A stretch of 64,000 nucleotides of DNA, from positions 186,001-250,000 of the forward strand of contig WHUX01000023.1 in assembly GCA_015179025.1 (NCBI GenBank), in the 5' to 3' direction. The DNA is from Terfezia claveryi. Lineage: Eukaryota > Ascomycota > Pezizomycetes > Pezizales > Pezizaceae. The translations under genes and the position numbers were made by a program. The notes beneath the pieces were generated by a model. It ran no database searches, had not been told where the DNA came from, and saw only the letters and a list, made by a program, of their open reading frames with translations. Below, piece after piece: positions 1 to 11,637 of this stretch. Every line of letters starts with the position of its first letter. The stretch's first letter is position 1.

Positions 1-178
1 TTGGCGTCGTGGGGGAGGAGTTATCATCCGGAGGAGGAGAAGTTCTAGGAGTTCTGGTTGCAGGTGTGGTGGGGGCAATGAAAAGAACCCACGCTCTGGC
101 AAAGACAGACGGTCGTGCAGCACTCTTTGCCGAAGAATTGAGCAGGCGCGCAAGTGACGTTGGGAATTTAAATCGCAT
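1..178 (-). CDS. Partial gene, N-terminus of an unknown protein leaving the left edge
   Basis: An ATG at 178-176 on the minus strand opens a frame that stays open to base 1 (59 codons). It begins MRFKFPTSLARLLNSSAK and is rich in Arg, Ser and Ala with almost no acidic residues. A short hydrophobic patch (AWVLFIA) follows, then a Pro/Thr/Ser-rich stretch. That composition resembles a mitochondrial targeting sequence, which is inference from composition only. It lies in the same orientation as the F-box gene upstream, with about 830 bases between. The rest of the protein is outside the window, so no family can be named. It could also be a chance open frame. Confidence 0.42.
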   Translation of the reverse strand, partial: MRFKFPTSLARLLNSSAKSAARPSVFARAWVLFIAPTTPATRTPRTSPPPDDNSSPTTP

Positions 179-1006
179 ATGCTAAAAGGAAAGCGACGAT
201 AACTCGAGCGGAAATAAGCAAGTGACTCTGGATGACGGGGCTAAATATTGTGCGGATGATGTGGGAAGCACGTGGGGGAGGGAGGGGGGCCTACACCGCA
301 TTGCGATGAGATGATGACCTTTAACCCCGAGCATTGTATAGGGAAAAACTGTTTATTATAATCTTTGGTATAATCTTGATTGATTGCATTTAAAAGCTGC
401 AGACTGTCCAGAGACAGATACCAAATACTTATGTACTTTATTTCCATCACACCCTGACCCCAGGAACAAGAATTGATGTGTCAATCAAAATATCCAGCGT
501 CTATTACTCTAATTATCTATCCCAATATCTTCCAGGTGAAACATCCAATTGCATACAATAAAGCATAAAAAGCCTCCTTTCTTGCAAGTTCGTAGCCTGA
601 CACTAAAATCTCTAACGAGATCATTCGCTCCACAATCTTAAAATAACGAAATTGCAAAGAAACCCTCCCCCAAAAAAAAACGTGTTAAACCAATATAACT
701 CTTTATGATAATAATGTGCCTTTCGATCTGTTCAATAAAAGTGCCGAGGATATCTTCAACATGAGAAATTAGGTATCGAGAATAAGACAGGAATAAGATT
801 TGAGCAGTACACGAGTTATTCAGAGTCCAGCTGGGTTGGAGAATGAACATAGTGCGACTCCCTTCTGCTCCTGAAATGAGGAGGAGGGGACGTTGTGTTG
901 CTTCCTGCGGCTTCAGACAAAACTGTAGAGTCCGTACCATTGCTCATACTCCTACTATGAGTGACCACTGAGCTTTTGGCCATTGGTTGCCCTGCTAATT
1001 CCGCTA
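179..1006. other. Intergenic region between the edge gene and the F-box gene
   Basis: This holds the presumed 5' region of the left-edge gene and the 3' end of the F-box gene, both on the minus strand. The open frames here are short and have no recognisable motif. An alternative last exon of the F-box gene (frame 816-1133) overlaps this stretch, but it does not join in phase. Confidence 0.5.
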
Positions 1007-4000
1007 TTACGGAAGAGAGTCGGTTGAGTAATCGGGCACAAAACCAGTCCGATATCTCGTAGATAAAGGTCCTACAATGATCTGTGGCATCAGTATAGTG
1101 TATGTGCAGTACTGAGGAATCTCTCTTACGCAAAAAACTCCGTGGAATCCCACAACCTCATAGCCATCTCTGCATACGAGCTGCTTTGTCACGACTTGGC
1201 CACAGAGCTCAGAATGAGGGTAAACGCAACCAAACATCCGCTTCTGTTTCCCGCTGGTTGTACTGATCTCCAGTCCTACCACACTTTCTTGCGCAGAACC
1301 CACCATCACCTCGGTTTCTGCACAGCGCAGGTGTACATTCACAGTGGTTATCTTTTCGCCTGCAGGGCCTTGGAGAAAGTAAGTACATGATCATTCATGA
1401 GAGTTCAAACAGTGGTTACCTCTTATTTTCATCTTTCCTGACTTCCTAACTATATAGTCCCTATTGTTCATCCACACTCCCATCGTTGTCACTCCCATCC
1501 TTTTTGTGCCCCGTAATCTCAGCGCCCTAATGCCTCTTAAGGCCACATGTCGGTTGACAAAAACTCGGATTTGCTCTAGCTCAGCAGGGTCATATGCCAT
1601 ATAACCTCTCCAAAAGGATTTTCCATTCCAGTATGTCGGTTCCTTTTGCCCTACCATCTCAGCCAGTTCATAGTTAGACCGTTTATTGCGAATATCACTG
1701 TACCAAGGGAGCGTGGTCTGAGGGTCTATCTCAGGAAACTGTAGCGCTAAGGGTATGCTTGAATCTTGTCGTCTATGTTTGCAGCGACGACTCGAAGCTG
1801 CTTCTCCGTACAATAATCCCAACTCCTTCCAGGTGATACGGTCAACGAGTTTCTAGAAAAAATTAGCTTGCATCGTTAAGCTAGAGGAACATTAGAACAC
1901 TCGCCTTCTCAACAGCCCCATAAATCCCCACAGCGACTTTATGTCTTGCTGGACCCCTCCACTCTGGATCCTGTTTCACTTCCCCAAACCATGGGGTACA
2001 TTTTCCTTTACTGGTGACAAGCTACAGAGTATCAGTATCTAATGCCTATGCTTTTGACGAACAAGTAAACTTACTGCTAATGCGGTGGTGCCACTGGTGT
2101 AGGCAGAACAAATTACTTCACCTTTGCCTAGTTCCATGGTGATCTCAAAGGCTGACATCTCACCAAACACACTTTCACTCCATTCCCCACCCCTGCGAAA
2201 TAATAGGCCACAAAAACTGCCGTCCCTATTTATATAGCCTTTGACTGCATCAACCTCCCTGCCTGCAATATCCTCAAAATACTCATGGGTTACAGAGCAA
2301 GCCGGCGATAGAGGGCGGTCTGCGTGGAAGCCCCGGTGGTACCATGGAAACCGAGTTTCGTGTTCGCCAGATGCACCACTGTATATTGGTAGCCATGCTT
2401 GGATGCCATCAGCTGTGAAATTAAACTTCATGCCTCGAAGACCGTCGGCGTCAATAATTTTATGACAATGTAAGGGCCGTTTATCTTGATTCCGGTCTGT
2501 CAAAAACTTCAAGTAGCTAGAGTATTAACAAAAAGCTAAAGGGAAATAAGATGGAAACTGGAAGGGGCCTAACTAACCCATAGGCGTGGCATCAAACCTG
2601 GTCCGTCATAGCCACTCGTATCAGATACCGTTGCTACATCGTCGAAGCTCATAGTCATCCTACTCTCATCCTCTGTGGCTGATTCCTCTTCAAAGATCTC
2701 GTATAGCCCGATGACCTTTTCTCCTTGGATGCCATCTATATCTTGGATATAGGGACCGCTAATGATACCTTCGGCATTGCCAAAATATTTATCTCTTCTG
2801 TTGCTATCTGAATACACGAAACGGATACCTTTCATCTGTCCATATGTAAGGATTTGCTGTAATCCGGGCAAAAGATCAACCCATCCAGTGAAGGTGCTGC
2901 CGGTATCATTGTCAGCGAGTAATGTACCTGCTTCTCTGCTCACAACTAGGTCTTGGGGTGGAGGCCCATCCTCCCATTGTAGGCTATCGCCGTCGATTTG
3001 ATCAAATGGAATAGGTGGTAAATTCTGTTGCAGAGACACACTATTCTCTTCCATGGGAACGATCAACCCTAATTGTAGGAACCTCTGCGCCTGAACACGT
3101 TTAGTACTGTGCAATTCCTCAGTGCTAGGTAAGACTTTACCTCGTTGTCATATAGATAATGAAGCCCAACGACTGCATCAACACCTTGAAGATCGTAGCG
3201 ATGTGCAGTGCTTAAAGGGCCTGTGAGCAAAGGTCCAAATATTTTATGTGTACCAGCGTATCTTGGACCCAAGACGTCACTTTTGCGGCCTCTATCGGTC
3301 ACGAACTAGAGATAATGGCTCAGCATATGTTTAGTAGAAGCTATTTGGGGAAAACATACCAAAAGCCCGTGGACACCCCCAACTCCAAATGATATGACCA
3401 CAGCCGATACCCTCTCTCCAATGGACATTGGAAAGGTGCTCTTGCATTTAGCTACATTGACCCCAGCTGTTGACACTATTCTTCCGAATGGGGTCTCATA
3501 TATAAAAGATAGGCCCCTTAAAAACTCATTGTCGTAATATCCAACGATTTCACAGAGACTCTTCGGTCGCGGCGACGGTAGTGATAAAATCCCTTCTCCT
3601 TCATAGCCGGGTTGCCAGACCTCCCATTCTGCCATATGCAATTTCCAGTTGCGGATTTTGGGACCTTCTCTCTCCAGACAACGGACATTGGTCGGCGGAA
3701 GTATTTTCCACACGGAGGACTCCTCATGTGAGAGCGCTACTTGGAGTGGAGCAACAGGAATGATCCCGAATTGGTCTGAGGTCCTCCGCTCTAGAGTTAA
3801 TTCTAGCAGGCCGATTTTCTCAATAAACCCAGAGGAGTTGATGAACCCAGTGACACCAGCCAACATACGATAGTCTGGAGGTGCTATGACCTTCCTCATC
3901 ACACCACCCCATTTTCCAATCGGTGCCGAAAATTCTGAAATCGTTGAGTGAGGCGAGTGTCTTGGGTCCCCGAATACTAACCTAATGCCACTTACAACAT

Positions 4001-6024
4001 TTTCGGTGAAACAGAAGACAAAACCGATTAGATTTTTGTGCGTCGGTATTTGGATATCTTCGCATTGAAAGCTCCGCCTGCCGAATCGCCGTATTTGCAT
4101 TTCTTCTTCCTCTTCGTCGTAAATCAGGAACCCCAGGCCACATACAATTTGACTCCCCTCTTTAATGTCGCTGCGCAACAGGCCTAACCCAGGATCCACT
4201 TCTTTGGCACTGCTGAGATATACTCGCACCTTCACCAATTCTGTGGAAATAGTCTCATCATCCACTTCATCGCTGTCATCATCATCATCATCATCCTCAT
4301 CCTCATCCTCATCCTCCGCTTCTGCAGTCTTTTCTCTCGGCCTCGCTCTGTCTCCAAAATAGGCACTTTCAGCCACTCCTTCTCGGCCAGAACGTGTCCC
4401 TACCCAGCCCCGCACTACACTTGTCCTGTTGGCTTGTTGCACAGGTACGCCATATTTCTGGCGGAGCACACTGGGACATGTTTCCACAAACTCTTCCGCC
4501 ATTGGCTTGACAATCTTCCATATTCGGTTACGATTCTTCAAGTTTATGTCTATCTCGTCCCACTCGCTTCCATCTCCAGGCTCAGGAGTTCGAATAGATT
4601 TCCGAGCTCGCTCAAAGGTAGCCTTCCAATCAACCTTAACATTTTTCGCAAGACTCAACGAGCCCTCCACATATCGTTTGACCGCCGTTGTTAATGGTGG
4701 ATAGTAGTCGAATTCTTCTTGGATAAATCTCTTGTACATAAGTGACGGAATCTCCACCGAATGCACCGATAAACTCGCTTGCTTGAAGCTGAATATATCT
4801 GTAGATGTCAAATACCGAAAAACCTCCACTTTAATCTCAGGAGGCAGGAAGTAGAAAGGATCGCTATAGGCGCGCCGGTGCTTAGTCCAATCGAGGGATG
4901 TTCCCAAGGAAATGTTTGTCAATATCGATATTGCTGCATTATCACTCATTACAAGTGGATCGGCAAATATTCTTGTTGCTGAAGCATCAGGGTCTGCCAC
5001 AATCCACTGGTTTCATTAGAATTGAGCACTATTGTGGCTATAGAGATTATAAGAGACTTACATGAAGCCCCTCATCGTGCCTCCATTGGAAACCCTCTCC
5101 ACTGCCTTGGGCTTCTCGATAATCAACCTCTCCAAGCCTAGTTATCACTTCCCCTCTCCTGGAGCCATGAAGAGTCGATACCGTCCCAGAACCTAACCAT
5201 TTTGCAACCCCGCTAATGCCGACCAAGCCCCGTAAATAGCCCCAAAGAATATCTTCGTTCTCGTCTATAGGGTCGTAGTGCATATCGACTCCTCTCTCCC
5301 TAGCTGAAACTTCGGTTGCATATACCAGTAAGTCCCAACATTGTTCGTGAAAGGGTATGGAGGAAATGACAAATTCGCTGTCAAGCCGACCAAATTCTTG
5401 ATACACTTGGAACCCGTAAGGGCTGCCAGTATCGACTCTCAATTCATCCTCCAGCTCATAACTAGCAGAAGCATCTGCCCACGCACCAACCTGGCGGATA
5501 CGACCTCTCCCTGTCAAGAACTGCGAGCGGCCGTCACGAAGATACTGCTGTCCTCCAATGGGAAAATCTTTTGCTTTCTTATGTATCAGCGCACGAAGAT
5601 CCCTCGTCCACTGCATTTGTTTCGTGGATATTCTTCGACCGTCGTAGGCTTTGAAGGTGCGTCTATTTTCAGACATGATGCCTCTCCGCAGCCCTTTCTC
5701 AGACACCCGTATCCTGTGGTCGCGGTGCCGTGAAGCCGCATATCCCATATTATCTAGCACAACTTCCTCTGGAATAACATGATTCTCCTCGACGGGTATA
5801 TTAAATCCATTTGTCAGATCTCTATCGTCCGGGTCAGCAGCTCCCGATACTGGCGACAACCTCAAACCAGAATTTTGATTTGTACAGTCTGCTGAGGCGT
5901 TGGAAGCTGTCGCAGGATCTTTAGGTGATGCAGCTTCTGCCGCCGTCCGAAAAACCCGCGCAAATGGCCCACCGCAGAGCGCACAATAAAATTGTGTCCT
6001 GTAACTGTCGAACTGGTCCGCCAT
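1007..6024 (-). CDS. Large fungal F-box domain protein, eight exons
   Basis: Exons, 5' to 3' on the minus strand: 6024-5062, 5006-3360, 3305-3141, 3090-2578, 2506-2075, 2021-1905, 1852-1420, 1368-1007. All seven introns (50-71 nt) keep phase, giving about 1543 residues. Residues 1-20 carry a CxxC pair (CALCGG), possibly a small zinc site. An F-box (FLPPEIKVEVFRYLTSTDIF) lies near residues 373-413, suggesting a substrate receptor for an SCF ubiquitin ligase; the substrate is unknown. A run of Glu/Asp (about 552-572) follows. The C-terminal two thirds has repeated GFxF/GLxF-type strands that I cannot assign firmly. Intron 6 uses a GC donor, and the intron 7 acceptor is ambiguous by 9 nt. The start is the first ATG; an in-frame GTG upstream was not used. 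The very C-terminus (after GFHGVFC) is uncertain. Confidence 0.83.
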
Positions 6025-8308
6025 TGTTCTGGCGAAATGAACAATGCCAAAGTTACACTCAACCTCGAGTGTCACTAGAAAGATCAGGGCCGAGATCGCC
6101 TATCACAAAAATAATAGGTAGGGATATGGCCTGAACGGATATGCAGACGAGCATGCACGACAGCTGTGCCCGTTCCGTCAATTAGTGCGCACGGGATTGT
6201 CACGTCGTCCCAGATGTTAGCTGGCGTCAATATAAGTACTTAGTATAGGAAAGACAAAAAAATGAACCGAACATATCGGGAGACTGAAGGGTATAAATGA
6301 GAGTCCGATTAATATAGTTTAAAGCCGAAAGCCTCCAAAGTTCTCACAGGAGCGGCTACAGAGCAGCGAAATTTTCGGACCCTGGCACCATGCTCAGACC
6401 TCCTACGTTACCTTCACCCCGTGTGAGGTACCTACTGTACATCGGTGTATGGCATGTTTGCATGGTTGGCAGCTTGGCCGAGAATCATGTCGAATCAGGC
6501 CCACCTGCCCGAGAGAGACTGTTGTGGAAAATTGCCTTTACAAACTGTATATATCCCTGTCTAGAGTTCTGGGACTGTGCAATCTCCACACCAAATGGTC
6601 CTCATTTTGATGTCTGCCTGCCTCTTTGCGTTCAGCTGATTTTTACAGAAATATGTATTGCATCTTCATCAACTTTTTGCGATCACTAGTAAGCCACCGC
6701 AGGCTGAACGAGACCTCGAGGGTGTGACCGGATGGAGATTCCAGTTATCATTTTCCCATGGCAACAGTTCTTCATCATTCTGGGCTAATTCTCGCAGTTA
6801 GAGGTTTCTTGCCCTCCCTATGGATATACCAAGACCCAGGATAGGAGACTCGCCTTCTACCGGAAAAATGTTACCAAAGGAACGCAGATATCAGAGTTGA
6901 ATATCCCTGCCAGCTGTGCCACATGCTGCATCACTCCACGCCTCTATCGTGTATCAGCTAGACCTTGGAAACCCCTCAAACGGAATTCACAGTCTTCATG
7001 TCTCATATCAAAAGTAATCAAGAAAACTTAAGACTCAATTGGATCTTCCTGCATGAAATTGTTCCATCGTCTTCGGAGTAGTTTCAGGCTGATGGTGTGT
7101 GCAGAAGTTTTCGGATGCTACCCAAGGCTGTCAGTGTCTACCCTTCTGTTCAGTTAGCCTGTGCACCAAATTTGAAAAGCCCTCATAGCCCAAAGCCATT
7201 TGTATACATCCACTGAGTACACTGTAAGAATTCAGCTCTCCTGCAGATCTCAACTTCGCCATTATCATGGCATTATGTCTAGCTTCACGAGCTCTAGAGG
7301 AAGCTCCCGGGCTTCAAACTGCCATCAGCCCTGTCAGATGTGCCAGCTGCAAGCCCCTCCTCCAGTGCCATCGTGACATGACTGAATGGTAAGTACATAT
7401 TGCACTCCTCACAGTCAGTCTCATTTGACTTGGCCCGGGCTATTCAGTATGATTCCAAGGACGTACCAAGGGCCAGGATATATAATTTCATATCAAGTAC
7501 TTAAGGTAGTGCCCAAAAGATTGCCAAACGGCGCCCCTTGCAATACTAGTTTATGACCGGTAGTACAACAGCTTGGTCACCTGGATTTGATAGTCAAGGA
7601 AGATCCCCGTCACGGTATGAAGAGAATTTCGATTCGTGGGAGGCATGCAGAGGTGCGGCGGGCATCATTGGGCCACACCACCAGAAGCAGGGCCTCAACT
7701 TCCTAGAGGTAGGGCCTCTTCGCGGCAAGAAACCCGAACTGCAGAAGATTACACCCAGTTAGCCATAGACACCTCACTTCGGCTTCAGCACTTCCCTCCC
7801 CGTCTGTCAGAGGGCCGGGGTCTATAACATCATTCATTTCGAATTCCTGTGGTCCTCATATCCATAGCACAAGTCTTCTTTGTGCTGGCCCTAAACCGCT
7901 GCATAACTTATTACGGGTACTAGTTCGCAGATCTATGTTAGAAAGTCACGCAAGTATACGTAATGGCGCTGGGTTTGGGGTATGATACTGGCTCCCTGCT
8001 GCTTACCTGTGAAATGAATCTTTGAATGATGGTTACTTGCGGTTGCACGAGACCAGAGTAATTCAAAGGTATGTATGTAGCCTGTTCCAAGCCTAGTGTA
8101 TAGGTAGCTCCAAGGCAGCTGTATTGAAGGCAAGAAGATAGAGACCCACCTTGATGGTGCTGTCTCATAATCATCGGAGTGGAGACTGTAACAGTATAGA
8201 GATTGGCTTTGGTACGAAGTCTCAATCTGACTCAAAAGGCCTTTTGATCTACATGGTCTGGCGCTTTTGATCAACCCCTTCCTAATAATTGCTCAAGTGC
8301 ACGAGTCC

Positions 8309-8343
8309 CCCCCTCCTGGAGGGCGTTGTGCCAACCAGACTAG
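8309..8343 (+). repeat. Dispersed repeat motif, copy 1
   Basis: A CCCTCC-GGAGGG short palindrome is followed by GTTGTGCCAACCAGACTAG. The same motif, allowing a few mismatches, occurs inverted at 35928-35962. Its core CCAACCAGACTAG recurs at 23725-23748, and CCAGACTAG inverted at 41413-41444. It may be the end of a transposable element; no matching second end was found here. Confidence 0.45.
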
Positions 8344-8588
8344 AGTCCCCCAGCCAACCCCCGTAGACTACTTAAGTAAGTTTGTCGATACGTAGGCGGT
8401 GCCAACCAGACTACGTAGGCGGTTCCGACTGCTGGCTAGCTGCAGACACGAGAGGAGAGCCGTTCCAACTAGAGTACGAGACTAGCCAACCAGCTCTAGT
8501 ACGTCTGGGTGTAACCACCCTCCTGCGAGAATCTCGACTCAATGCTCATTTCCGCCCCCAGCATCCAGCGACTGTCTTCACATACCTG

Positions 8589-8690
8589 TACACATCCAGC
8601 CACTGTACACACCCAGCTACTGTACTCATCCAACTACAGTACACATCCAGCTACTGTACACATTCAGCTACTGTACACATCCAGCTGAAA
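8589..8690. repeat. 17-nt minisatellite, six units
   Basis: Six head-to-tail copies of the unit TACACATCCAGCTACTG, with one to four mismatches per copy and the last copy degenerate at its end. An open frame (8382-8729) runs through it on the plus strand, but its repeated His/Thr-rich peptide simply follows the DNA repeat, so it is not called as a gene. Confidence 0.85.
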
Positions 8691-10172
8691 GAATCACCAT
8701 TCTCACATCCACCAGCTCTACTGAATTGACAGGTTCTCTGCTCGAGCAGTGCTCTTTCAACTCCATTACGAGAGTAGCAAAAGCACATGATAATGGGTGA
8801 AACCCTTTAGCTCCCTGTCAAGGCCTTTTCCAACCGTGAACAGACATTGGTTTTTGCAAGCTGAATTTAGAGCTTGGGAATACAGAGCAGCTGGAGAGAA
8901 ACGCTCTTAATGGTTTTTAAAAACGACCAAGGTGCCAAAGTAAACCCTCCTTTTTGTTTTGAGATATACTGTTAGCTTCCAATGACACATTCATATTTCA
9001 TATAGAAGGGCCCCAGCTTTCAGTTCACTTAACATCCTTCTCTTTCACCACCGCCATTTGGGTTCAGCACAAGAACACGACGTTATCCCTGAGTTGCTTA
9101 CTCCTACATTGAGAAAGGATATTCGGTACAAAATGAGAATGGCACGCCGTGTGGGGCGATGCCATCCTCAACCATGAGGTTGAGTTTTCAATGAAGCGTC
9201 TGGTTGCTTTAATGGAGCCTTAGATATCGAATAAGCCCAACTTCCCAACAATCCACAGGAGGCATGTAACCAATATGTACATGCCCATAATCCCCTCTTG
9301 CTTATTCTTACCAAGTTGGCTCCTCAGAGCAACGAACAGAGAATAGGTAGGATCTTTGTTGATGCTGAAATTTCAGAAATGTCAATATACCCCGCTGAAT
9401 TATACCCTATATGTCCACCTTCTTGGCAGAGCAGGTATCAAAAATGAAACTTTTACCTCACTCATAGCAAAACATCTACAAACACACTCAATGCGATGCA
9501 CAGTTGGCATTCAGAGTCTTGCTGAATATGTGCTTGTTAATTTTTGTCAAGCAACAAATGTCCGCCATAGGACAATGGCAGCATGGAATACTTTCAAATT
9601 GGGTCGTCTACTACCCAAAGCGGTAGTCTACTAATGTTTCACGCGACAGGGTTCGTCATAGGGGCTGTTGTTGAGATTACTGACTTCTCAGATGCGGTAT
9701 TTAGCCGAATTTTTCACCTCGGTAGTCTCCGCTTCTGCCGTTAATTGTTGAAACTGTCATTTTCTACATAGACTTTGAGAAACGTTGCGCTATATACCGT
9801 GATGGGCGAGATGCTGGAGGAACAGTCACGAATGTAGCATATAAGAACAACAGTGGTTGGTGTTTCTAAATCTACTTGAACAATTGCAATACATCGCAAA
9901 TACCAAGCTCACGAATTACGTGGACTATACTTCAGACACTCAAGATGCGTTTTCATGTTCAGCCTTGCATTGCGGTCCTCAGCTACCTGACTACCTACCT
10001 TGTCCCTGTCAACAGTATCCCAATGCAGGGGAGTCTCGCAGTACCAATTTCGGGTTCACCAGTAATCATTCCAGAACCAAGGATAGTTGGTACCTTATTG
10101 CCTCGTAGCCCCGTTGACTACTCCTTAGTATGTATAAGCCCCTCGGAATACTCCATCCACATCTGCCTTCAG

Positions 10173-10650
10173 GTGCCAAACCTCAAGCTGACCCCGAGCA
10201 GATCACAATTGACCTAGCTAAGGATCTCTACAACACTTACGATGAACATACCAGTGGTATCGATGCTCGCCCCAACACCCCATATCGCAATACAGCACCA
10301 CCCCCACCGCCTCAAAATCAAAATGACAGAATCTCAGGGGCTAGCCATAGTCATAGTTCTGGTTCTGGTTCTGGAGCCAGTGGAGCCAATGCGGTGGATA
10401 TTACTCGACCTGGAGAGCGCGATGCAAATGTATTTAGACCAAATAATGCATCTTCGAGCCGACCAAGCAGGGCTAATACCCCAGCGTTGAGCAATATGCA
10501 GATTAATAGCCGGTGAGCTATAGTTTGATTTCTTTTGAATCTTCATGAGTATGGTCGGAACTGACAATTGCGGTTGAATTCAGCCAATTTCCAGACAGAC
10601 AGCGAGCATTACCCGCAACTGCCCCCTCGCCTGCCGCGACTCCGCTGTAG
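10173..10650 (+). CDS. Putative gene fragment with one intron, Pro/Ser-rich, unknown function
   Basis: A good acceptor (CTGCCTTCAG, ending 10172) precedes a frame starting GAKPQADPEQITIDLAKDLY. It runs through a Pro run and a Ser/Gly/Ala-rich stretch to 10512. A GTGAGC donor at 10513 and a TTCAG acceptor at 10583 bound a 71-nt intron in matching phase. Exon two (10584-10650) ends at TAG, giving about 137 residues. No upstream exon or start codon could be identified, so this is either the 3' end of a gene whose 5' exons I missed or a gene fragment. The composition suggests a disordered region, and I recognise no family. Confidence 0.33.
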
Positions 10651-11637
10651 GAGGCTGAAAACGAGGGTATTGAGTGGAGTACTTATTTGTGGAAACATAA
10701 TTTCGTCTTAGGATTGCTGGTCTCGGCGATGTGCAACTAGAGACAAAAGATTTGAATAGAATTGAGAGATCGTAGAACATCCGAATCATTGTAGCAACAA
10801 ATAACATATACTTATATATCCCTTTGGCCGGACCACGTCGCTATCTATTTGCTCAAGGTGGTGTTGAATTACGAGCTTTGGTGGATATTCAGCTGACCAT
10901 TTCTAAGTTTCCCAATTGGCAACCTGGTAGAGTTTCCTCCTCATCCTCCCTCCTCCTCCTCCTCACCTGCGTGAGGTAACCCAAAGGTAGTTCACTGAAC
11001 GTTGCGCTCACGAGCACATGCTTCTAGGGTTTAAGGGGCGGCTTAGGGTGCGGGTGTAAAGACCATGTCATGAAGAAACATACAATAAACAAAAGGCCTC
11101 AACACTTATATTGATAAAATTTGCAAGTCACAACTCTATCAGATTAACGTTGAGAGGAAGCATCACTTAGTTCTGATACTGGACTAGAAGGTCAAGGCTT
11201 AGTGAGGTGGATCCGAGGGTTAATCTTTTGGATCTGCTTGTTACGTTGGGGCTAATGCCTATAAAAGTACCTCTTGATTCCGGGCATACGCAGATGATAC
11301 TGTAATCAATACCCCTTACACATGATTTACTTTAGGTGCCAACTAGTAGATATCTAGCTCTGCACTAGCTCTGCATGAGGTCAGGGTAACTCGGTAAAGG
11401 TAGTAATCTAGAACTCAAAACAATGCTAGCACATTACGCTTTTTTTTTTTTTTTTTTCCCAACACAGAACCTCCAACTTGAGAGTGTCTAGATTGAGCAA
11501 GATGCAGAAAAAAAAACAAGATGTTGTATATCTAAGTCTTTCAGTGCCTCAGGAATATCGGAATTAGACAGAAGCTATGTGATAAAACCATCAGTCTCTA
11601 ACGGGCTTCTAGTTCCAGTACCATTGCTTTCCGTCAA
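10651..11637. other. Intergenic, downstream of the ARMT1 gene
   Basis: No supported gene. It contains a T tract at 11441-11458 and should hold the 3' end of the ARMT1 transcript, which enters from the right on the minus strand. Confidence 0.5.

Larger units (their letters stand above)
6025..10172. other. Intergenic, no gene supported
   Basis: About 4.1 kb upstream of the F-box gene. Open frames are at most 115 codons and look random or follow repeats. The start should hold the F-box promoter. A repeated motif at 8309-8343 and a 17-nt minisatellite at 8589-8690 are listed separately. I see no tRNA or other RNA gene. Confidence 0.5.

Noticed and set aside
816..1133. Alternative last exon of the F-box gene (frame with DWFCARLLNRLSS)
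   Set aside because: No donor/acceptor pair joins it in phase; GTAAGA after GFHGVFC is phase 0, while the available acceptors need leftover bases.
4165..4362. Poly-Ser plus-strand frame
   Set aside because: It is the opposite strand of the Asp/Glu run in the F-box gene.
6390..6689. 99-codon plus-strand frame upstream of the F-box gene
   Set aside because: No motif, no splice partner, and length expected by chance.
7268..7391. ATG frame followed by GTAAGT, a possible first exon
   Set aside because: No convincing acceptor and continuing exon were found; the stop overlaps the donor.
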